In this document: positions 5,579-9,815 of the stretch, piece after piece
Position numbering within the stretch: the stretch's first letter is position 1
How the letters are laid out: each line of letters starts with the position of its first letter
NCBI GenBank assembly: GCA_003541895.1
Contig: DPLR01000536.1
Span: 1-9,815 of the forward strand
Direction: 5' to 3'
DNA length: 9,815 nt
Source of the DNA: Cytophagales bacterium
GTDB lineage: Bacteria; Bacteroidota; Bacteroidia; Cytophagales; Cyclobacteriaceae
Position numbers and translations under genes: made by a program
Notes under the pieces: model-generated
What the model was told of the DNA's origin: nothing
Databases searched by the model: none
Seen by the model: the letters and a program-made list of their open reading frames with translations, nothing else

Positions 5579-6805
5579 TTAAATCAGTTGTTTGAGTGCT
5601 ATTTCAAAGGATTTCTGGGCGATTCTAATACGAGATGGGTTTTCGGCTTTAGTCTTTTCAAGTGCTTTTCGGATAATGGTTGAAATGTCATTGAAAATAG
5701 AGTGGTCGTCCATGGCGGCTTCGCTTTCCATAAAATAAGCAAATACACGGGCCATTCCGCAGTTAGCAATGAAATCTGGAATGATCGAGATTTTTTCATC
5801 AGCATCTAATCCGGTTGGGCCAAAAAATATTTCAGGATCAGCAAAAGGTACGTTTGCTCCGCACGAAAACAATTCTACCCCAGACGAAATCATTTTGTCT
5901 ACCTGTTGTTTTGTTACTAGCCTTGAAGCGGCAGCTGGAATGAAAATATCGAATTCAAGATCCCAAATTTTGCTATTGGCTATTTCAAAGCGAAGCAAAT
6001 CGGGAGTCACCAACTGGTTTCCATTTCGGTCAATCACCAGTTGACAAATTTCTTCATGAGATATTCCTTTTTGATTAATTAGCCCGCCTTCTTTTGTCAG
6101 TATCCCAACGATTTTTATTCCCATTTGTGAGAGATAAAATCCGGCTGCAGCACCCACATTTCCCCATCCTTGAATTACAGCACGTTTACCTTTGAAATCT
6201 CCATCCCACAATTCGTAGTAATGCCTCACTGCTTGGGCTACGCCATAGCCCGTACACATATCGGCAATGGTATATTTTTTTTGGAGTGAAGGAGTGAATC
6301 GTTCGTCTTCAATAATTTTTATCACACCTTGCCTGAGCTGCCCAATGCGATTTACTTTTTGGGGTTCGCTTGGTTTATAGTGTCCAGTAAAAACCCCTTC
6401 TTGTGGATGCCAAATACCAACGTCTTCTGTGTGCGGGATTACTTCGTGTATTTCATCTACATTTAAATCGCCACCTGTTCCGTAATAATATTTTAGCAAA
6501 GGCATCACAGCTTGATACCAACGATGAAGAACTTCTTGTTTTCTTGGATCGGCAGGGTCGAAATTGATCCCTGATTTAGCTCCGCCTATGGGTGGGCCTG
6601 AAACCGTGAATTTTACTTCCATGGTTTTAGCCAATGACTCAACCTCGTGTTTATCCAGGCCTTTACGCATGCGCGTTCCACCGCCAGCAGCTCCACCGCG
6701 CAACGAGTTGATGACTACCCAGCCTTCAGCTTCGGTCTCACTGTCTTTCCATTCAAATACAATTTCAGGTTTTTTGTTCTCGAATTTTTTGAGGAGCTCG
6801 ATCAT
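5579..6805 (-). CDS. Glu/Leu/Phe/Val dehydrogenase family protein
   Basis: The 408-residue product belongs to the amino-acid dehydrogenase superfamily, which deaminates an amino acid to its 2-oxo acid with NAD(P). Seen: LRGGAAGGGTRMRKGL (35-50), the substrate and catalytic Lys region MEVKFTVSGPPIGGAKSGI (62-80; Lys65 and Lys77), GGDLNVDE (111-118; Asp113 or Asp117 in the place of the catalytic Asp), TGYG (185-188), the Rossmann loop GWGNVG (213-218) and DIFIPAAAS (286-294). It is unusual in that about 45 residues separate TGH (140) from TGYG, where relatives have a short GGSxGR linker. Substrate cannot be told from sequence: glutamate, or a branched or aromatic amino acid. I start it at MIELLKKF (6805). 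A longer frame reaches 6871, but its extra residues overlap anmK and the candidate promoter at 6825-6854. Confidence 0.9.
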   Translation of the reverse strand: MIELLKKFENKKPEIVFEWKDSETEAEGWVVINSLRGGAAGGGTRMRKGLDKHEVESLAKTMEVKFTVSGPPIGGAKSGINFDPADPRKQEVLHRWYQAVMPLLKYYYGTGGDLNVDEIHEVIPHTEDVGIWHPQEGVFTGHYKPSEPQKVNRIGQLRQGVIKIIEDERFTPSLQKKYTIADMCTGYGVAQAVRHYYELWDGDFKGKRAVIQGWGNVGAAAGFYLSQMGIKIVGILTKEGGLINQKGISHEEICQLVIDRNGNQLVTPDLLRFEIANSKIWDLEFDIFIPAAASRLVTKQQVDKMISSGVELFSCGANVPFADPEIFFGPTGLDADEKISIIPDFIANCGMARVFAYFMESEAAMDDHSIFNDISTIIRKALEKTKAENPSRIRIAQKSFEIALKQLI

Positions 6806-6824
6806 GTTGAATTTTTTTGGCGTG

Positions 6825-6854
6825 CAAATATACGCGACTTGCTCATTCGCCAAT
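6825..6854 (-). promoter_or_regulatory. Candidate promoter of the dehydrogenase gene
   Basis: On the minus strand ATTG (6854-6851), 18 bases, then TATATTTG (6832-6825), an exact TAnnTTTG match that runs on into GCAC. Transcription would begin near 6820, about 15 bases before the ATG at 6805. The -33 element lies in the last codons of anmK. This start rules out the longer N-terminus for the dehydrogenase. Confidence 0.65.
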
Positions 6855-7931
6855 ACCAACAATAACACCACTGGAAGAATCGGCTGTTGCGCCCGTTGCG
6901 CTTTTCAGTACATTAATTTTTCCCTTGCATTTCAGAACTCCTAAAAATGCGAATATGAGGGCTTCTTTAAAATCGATGATTGTTTTGTCGGGTATAATAA
7001 TTTTTGAAGGCTCAAGTTTTGTTTGAATTAATTGAATGAGGAAACGATTGTGTGCGCCTCCCCCGGTTATTAAAATTTTCGATTTCTTTTTTTTCTTAGA
7101 GATGCAATCGGCAATCTCGTGGGCAATTGATTCACAAACGGTTCGCAAACGGTCGGCAACCGAGATTGAATTGTTGTCTATTATTTTTTTGACCTCGTTT
7201 TCAAATTGTTCGCGCGCAAGTGAGGGTCTCGTTTTTCGGAAAGTTTTATAAATGGATTCAATTTTTTTGCGCAAGGGTTCGTTCATTTTTCCACTGGAAG
7301 CAATGACTCCGTTTTCATCAAAAGGCTTTTTTAATTTTGCTGCCAAATAGTTCAAAGCCATGTTACAAAAACAAATATCAAATGCTTTTCTTTCATGTTT
7401 GTTCTCGAATGAGATATTGGCAATCCCACCCAGGTTGAGACAATAATCAAATTCAGAAAACAGAAGTCGATCACCGATAGGCACAAGCGGTGCGCCTTGT
7501 CCGCCAAGAGCAATATCGAGACTTCTGAAATCATAGGCTACAGGGATTTTTGTAACTGCGTAGATGGCATTTCCATTTCCTAACTGAAAAGTGATTCCAT
7601 TGGAAGGTTGGTGAAAAATGGTGTGACCATGTGAGGCAATGAGATCAATATTTTTGATACTATTTTTTTTTATGAAACTGAAGCAGAGCTCGCCCAAATA
7701 CTTGCCGTATTCTTGATGGATCAACAACAAATCGTTGCCAGAAAACAAATGAGCTTGCGAAAGTTTCCTTTCCCAGGAAGATGGATAATGCGCGGTCATA
7801 GTATGTTCAATTGAAAAGTACCAGGTCTTTTTTTTCAACTTGAATTGACAGAGAGCTATGTCAACTCCGTCAAGCGAAGTCCCTGACATTATACCAATCA
7901 CACGAAACTTTTTCTTGGAGTGTAACATCAT
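6843..7931 (-). CDS. anmK: Anhydro-N-acetylmuramic acid kinase
   Basis: AnmK cleaves the 1,6-anhydro ring of anhydro-MurNAc and phosphorylates it to MurNAc-6-phosphate, a cytoplasmic step in recycling peptidoglycan. The 362-residue product has the whole family pattern: VIGIMSGTSLDGVDIAL (11-27), ASHGHTIFHQP (99-109), VAYDFRSLDIALGGQGAPLVP (131-151) around the catalytic Asp, LNLGGIANIS (165-174), FDENGVI (204-210), RPSLAREQF (235-243) and ILITGGGAHNRFL (286-298). I start it at the ATG at 7931 (MMLHSKKKF); the next codon is also ATG. A longer frame reaches 8006, but its extra residues are a translation of the heptamer repeat and would overlap coaX control sequence. The coding strand has several A8-A9 tracts. 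It is divergent from coaX; the dehydrogenase follows 37 bp downstream with its own promoter. Confidence 0.95.
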   Translation of the reverse strand: MMLHSKKKFRVIGIMSGTSLDGVDIALCQFKLKKKTWYFSIEHTMTAHYPSSWERKLSQAHLFSGNDLLLIHQEYGKYLGELCFSFIKKNSIKNIDLIASHGHTIFHQPSNGITFQLGNGNAIYAVTKIPVAYDFRSLDIALGGQGAPLVPIGDRLLFSEFDYCLNLGGIANISFENKHERKAFDICFCNMALNYLAAKLKKPFDENGVIASSGKMNEPLRKKIESIYKTFRKTRPSLAREQFENEVKKIIDNNSISVADRLRTVCESIAHEIADCISKKKKKSKILITGGGAHNRFLIQLIQTKLEPSKIIIPDKTIIDFKEALIFAFLGVLKCKGKINVLKSATGATADSSSGVIVGIGE

Positions 7932-7946
7932 AAGCGTTGAATTGAA

Positions 7947-7996
7947 CTGCAAGTTAAAAGGTGCAAGTCTCAACACAACTTGTAACTTGCAGCTTG
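7947..7996. repeat. Heptamer repeat with 10-bp inverted repeat between anmK and coaX
   Basis: From 7948, steps of seven give TGCAAGT, TAAAAGG, TGCAAGT, CTCAACA, CAACTTG, TAACTTG and CAGCTTG. The left units are the inverse of the right ones: CTGCAAGTTA (7947-7956) is the exact reverse complement of TAACTTGCAG (7983-7992), and CAAGT (7964-7968) pairs with ACTTG (7978-7982). The symmetry centre, near 7970, lies about midway between the two divergent starts (7931 and 8015). It could be a hairpin, a regulator site or a decayed repeat. Neither strand shows a clear promoter in the gap. Confidence 0.65.
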
Positions 7997-8014
7997 AAAA
8001 ATGCAACCTACGCT

Positions 8015-8728
8015 ATGAATATAGTTATTGATTGTGGCAACACGAAAATAAAAGCGGCTACATTTTTTGGAGACAGGCTTGAAAAAAAATATTCATTCGA
8101 CAATAAAGAAAGGTTACAGTCTTTTCTTGGAGAGAATTCTTACATCAACTCGATTGTAAGCTCAGTGAGTATCCCGTCCGATGAAATCTCATCGTGGATT
8201 CAGGCAGAAAAAAAGTTTTTATTGACTCCGCAAGTTCCGTTGCCTATCAAGGTATTATACAAAACGCCTAACTCTCTTGGCGTGGATAGAGTTGCGTCTG
8301 CCTGCGGGGCTATAGGATTCTTCCCCAATGCCGACTGCCTTGTGATTGACTCAGGCACTTGCGTTAACTATGAATTTGTTGACCGACACAGCAATTATTG
8401 GGGTGGCGCAATTTCTCCAGGCATCGCCATGCGATTTGAAGCGATGCATACTTTTACCAAACGGTTGCCGTTAGTTTCAGCTGCAACTGAAAAATTAATT
8501 GGAGACACCACGGAAAGTTGTATGCGCAGTGGTGTGATGAACGGGATTTTGATGGAAGTAGAAGGTTTTATTAATAGTTATAGATTGAAATACCCAGAAT
8601 TAAGGGTGATTTTATGTGGTGGTGATTATACTTTTTTTGAAAACAACTTGAAACCTCCCATATTTGCAGCCCCCGATCTCGTGTTGAGCGGTTTGAACAG
8701 GATTTTGCTTCATAATGCAGCGTTGTAG
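8015..8728 (+). CDS. coaX: Type III pantothenate kinase
   Basis: CoaX phosphorylates pantothenate, the first step of coenzyme A synthesis, using the acetate-kinase fold. The 237-residue product shows the phosphate loop IDCGNTKIK (5-13), the pantothenate-binding region PNSLGVDRVASACGA (85-99), the second Asp loop VIDSGTCVNYEFVD (110-123) and WGGAISPGIAMR (129-140). GDTTESCMRSGVMNG (163-177) and ILCGGDYTFFENNL (199-212) follow. Length and motifs are normal. I start it at the ATG at 8015 (MNIVIDCGNT), since this family begins just before DxGNT; a GTG at 7961 is in frame but would translate the repeat. The next gene starts inside its last codons (14-bp overlap). Confidence 0.96.
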   Translation: MNIVIDCGNTKIKAATFFGDRLEKKYSFDNKERLQSFLGENSYINSIVSSVSIPSDEISSWIQAEKKFLLTPQVPLPIKVLYKTPNSLGVDRVASACGAIGFFPNADCLVIDSGTCVNYEFVDRHSNYWGGAISPGIAMRFEAMHTFTKRLPLVSAATEKLIGDTTESCMRSGVMNGILMEVEGFINSYRLKYPELRVILCGGDYTFFENNLKPPIFAAPDLVLSGLNRILLHNAAL

Positions 8729-9815
8729 AATTTTATTCCCTTTTATTTTGATTTGTCTTTTTGCTGCATTAGCCGCGGAAGGACAAATAGCATCTAGTCC
8801 CTTTTCAGAATTTGGAATTGGAGATTTGAATAATGGTGGTGTTGCCCAAAATCAGGGGATGGGCGGTGTGGGTATTAGCAATGGTAATAATTGGTATCTT
8901 AATAACTTAAATCCAGCTTTGCTCACCAACAATCACGTAACTGTATTTCAAGGCGGCATGCAATTCGAGAAGAGAACGTTGAGTGGTGGTGGCAATACAC
9001 AAAATTTTCAAAATGCAAACCTGAACTACCTTGCGGTAGCTTTCCCATTAAAAGCAAATCGCTGGACTACGTCTATTGGGTTAACGCCCTATTCTACAGT
9101 AAACTACAACCTTAGCTATACAGATTATGCAAGTGGTTCTTATCAGCTTGTCACTTATCAACAGACGGGAAAAGGGGGTATTAATCAGTTTTATTGGTCG
9201 AATGGAGTTGTATTGAATAAGTACTTTTCTTTCGGTGTTAAGGCGAGTTATATGTTTGGTAGCATCACAACGCAAAACCCAACTTACAATCCTGCCGCTT
9301 ATGCAAATGGATCGAGATATATTAGAGATTCCTTTAGTGGATTAAATCTCACAGGAGGAATATCGTTTCATTTAGACTCTTTATTTAAAAAGAATTATAA
9401 ATTCAATGCAGGGTTTATTTATAGTTTAAAATCATCAATTGGAGCTTACCATGTTTCAAGACTTGATTTTGTCTTGCCTTCCGGTCGCACCCTTGATTCA
9501 TTAACCTACACCAAACTTGGTGGTAAATTAACATTGCCTGCTTCATTTGGTTTTGGAGTATCATTTGGTAAAACAGACCGATGGACCGTGGCAAGTGATT
9601 TTGTGTTGTTGGATTTTAGCAATTTCAATTATTCAACATTTGATGGTAATCAACAATATCTTGGAACGCCAACCATAGGATATCGAGCTGGTGTAGGAGG
9701 TGAATTCGTTCCGAAAGCAGAGGACTTCACAAACTATTTTAATAGGGTCACTTATAGAGTGGGTGCTAGCGTAGAAAAATCAACCATGTTGATCAATGGA
9801 AATCCTCTAATTGAT
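8715..9815 (+). CDS. Outer-membrane beta-barrel protein, 5' part
   Basis: The frame runs from the ATG at 8715 to the window edge without a stop, 367 codons, so the C-terminus is missing. A signal peptide is clear: MQRCR, a hydrophobic core ILFPFILICLFAALAA, and cleavage near residue 23. The mature start, IASSPFSEFGIGDLNNG, then QGMGGVGISNGNNWYLNNLNPALL, matches the SPYSRFGxGD and RxMGGxG...NPAS pattern of Bacteroidota FadL-like barrels. Alternating strands with aromatic girdle residues follow (LNYLAVAFPL, TSIGLTPYSTVNYNLSY, FSFGVKASYMFGS, YKFNAGFIYSLKSS, FGFGVSFG). Function is unknown to me; such barrels transport hydrophobic compounds or serve the cell surface. It overlaps coaX by 14 bp and is surely cotranscribed. 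From memory, lipopolysaccharide-export genes often follow in relatives, which cannot be checked here. Confidence 0.88.
   Translation, partial: MQRCRILFPFILICLFAALAAEGQIASSPFSEFGIGDLNNGGVAQNQGMGGVGISNGNNWYLNNLNPALLTNNHVTVFQGGMQFEKRTLSGGGNTQNFQNANLNYLAVAFPLKANRWTTSIGLTPYSTVNYNLSYTDYASGSYQLVTYQQTGKGGINQFYWSNGVVLNKYFSFGVKASYMFGSITTQNPTYNPAAYANGSRYIRDSFSGLNLTGGISFHLDSLFKKNYKFNAGFIYSLKSSIGAYHVSRLDFVLPSGRTLDSLTYTKLGGKLTLPASFGFGVSFGKTDRWTVASDFVLLDFSNFNYSTFDGNQQYLGTPTIGYRAGVGGEFVPKAEDFTNYFNRVTYRVGASVEKSTMLINGNPLID

Noticed and set aside
6806..6871. Longer N-terminus for the dehydrogenase (22 extra residues).
   Set aside because: It overlaps the end of anmK, lies upstream of the likely transcription start near 6820, and has no family resemblance.
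6564..6944. Plus-strand open frame of 126 codons opposite the dehydrogenase gene.
   Set aside because: It lies antisense to a gene with clear motifs and is low in protein-like features.
7932..8006. Longer N-terminus for AnmK (25 extra residues).
   Set aside because: It translates the heptamer inverted repeat; the family begins shortly before IGIMSGTSLDG.
7961..8014. Upstream GTG start for CoaX (18 extra residues).
   Set aside because: It also translates the repeat; MNIVIDCGNT is the normal start of the family.
9081..9275. Minus-strand open frame of 64 codons.
   Set aside because: It is antisense to the barrel gene, whose plus-strand frame is open throughout and has a signal peptide and family motifs.

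Overview
The window comes from a member of the Bacteroidota, most likely the Cytophagales side of the phylum. Four things point there. It holds a type IX secretion (T9SS) C-terminal sorting domain. It holds lineage-specific families (DUF6048, and DUF4295 beside rpmB and rpmG). Candidate promoters resemble the Bacteroidota pattern TTTG-N19-TAnnTTTG. No Shine-Dalgarno sequence appears ahead of any start. I see no mobile element, CRISPR array, tRNA or rRNA. This is core chromosome, not an accessory island.

Layout. Bases 1-595 (+) hold the 3' part of a DUF6048-type outer-membrane protein, which converges on ftsY (592-1551, -). The two genes overlap by 4 bp inside a perfect 20-bp palindrome. Upstream of ftsY on the minus strand is a translation cluster, rpmB-rpmG-DUF4295 (1634-2235), with a good promoter in front and a strong intrinsic terminator behind, before ftsY. 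A 258-bp intergenic stretch (2236-2493) follows, with a GC-rich patch and a 7-bp-period repeat. Then come a small unrecognised membrane protein (2494-2769, +) and the overlapping pair pyrR-pyrB (2823-4287, +). pyrB converges, 5 bp apart, on a T9SS-secreted protein (4293-5486, -). Next on the minus strand are a Glu/Leu/Phe/Val dehydrogenase (5579-6805) and anmK (6843-7931). anmK diverges from coaX (8015-8728, +), which overlaps an outer-membrane protein gene running off the right edge (8715-9815).

Functions. The genes serve ribosome assembly and protein targeting (bL28, bL33, DUF4295, FtsY), pyrimidine synthesis (PyrR, PyrB), amino-acid nitrogen metabolism (the dehydrogenase), cell-wall recycling (AnmK), coenzyme A synthesis (CoaX) and the cell surface (DUF6048, the T9SS cargo, the last protein). 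Apart from the local pairs they do not form one pathway.

The points most worth a second look are: the palindrome that encodes the same Lys-Lys-Asn-stop end in two convergent genes; heptamer-period tandem repeats in three intergenic regions, one folded into a 10-bp inverted repeat between anmK and coaX; a pyrR promoter that leaves almost no leader; and a divergent dehydrogenase. I do not see a clearly new multi-gene system.
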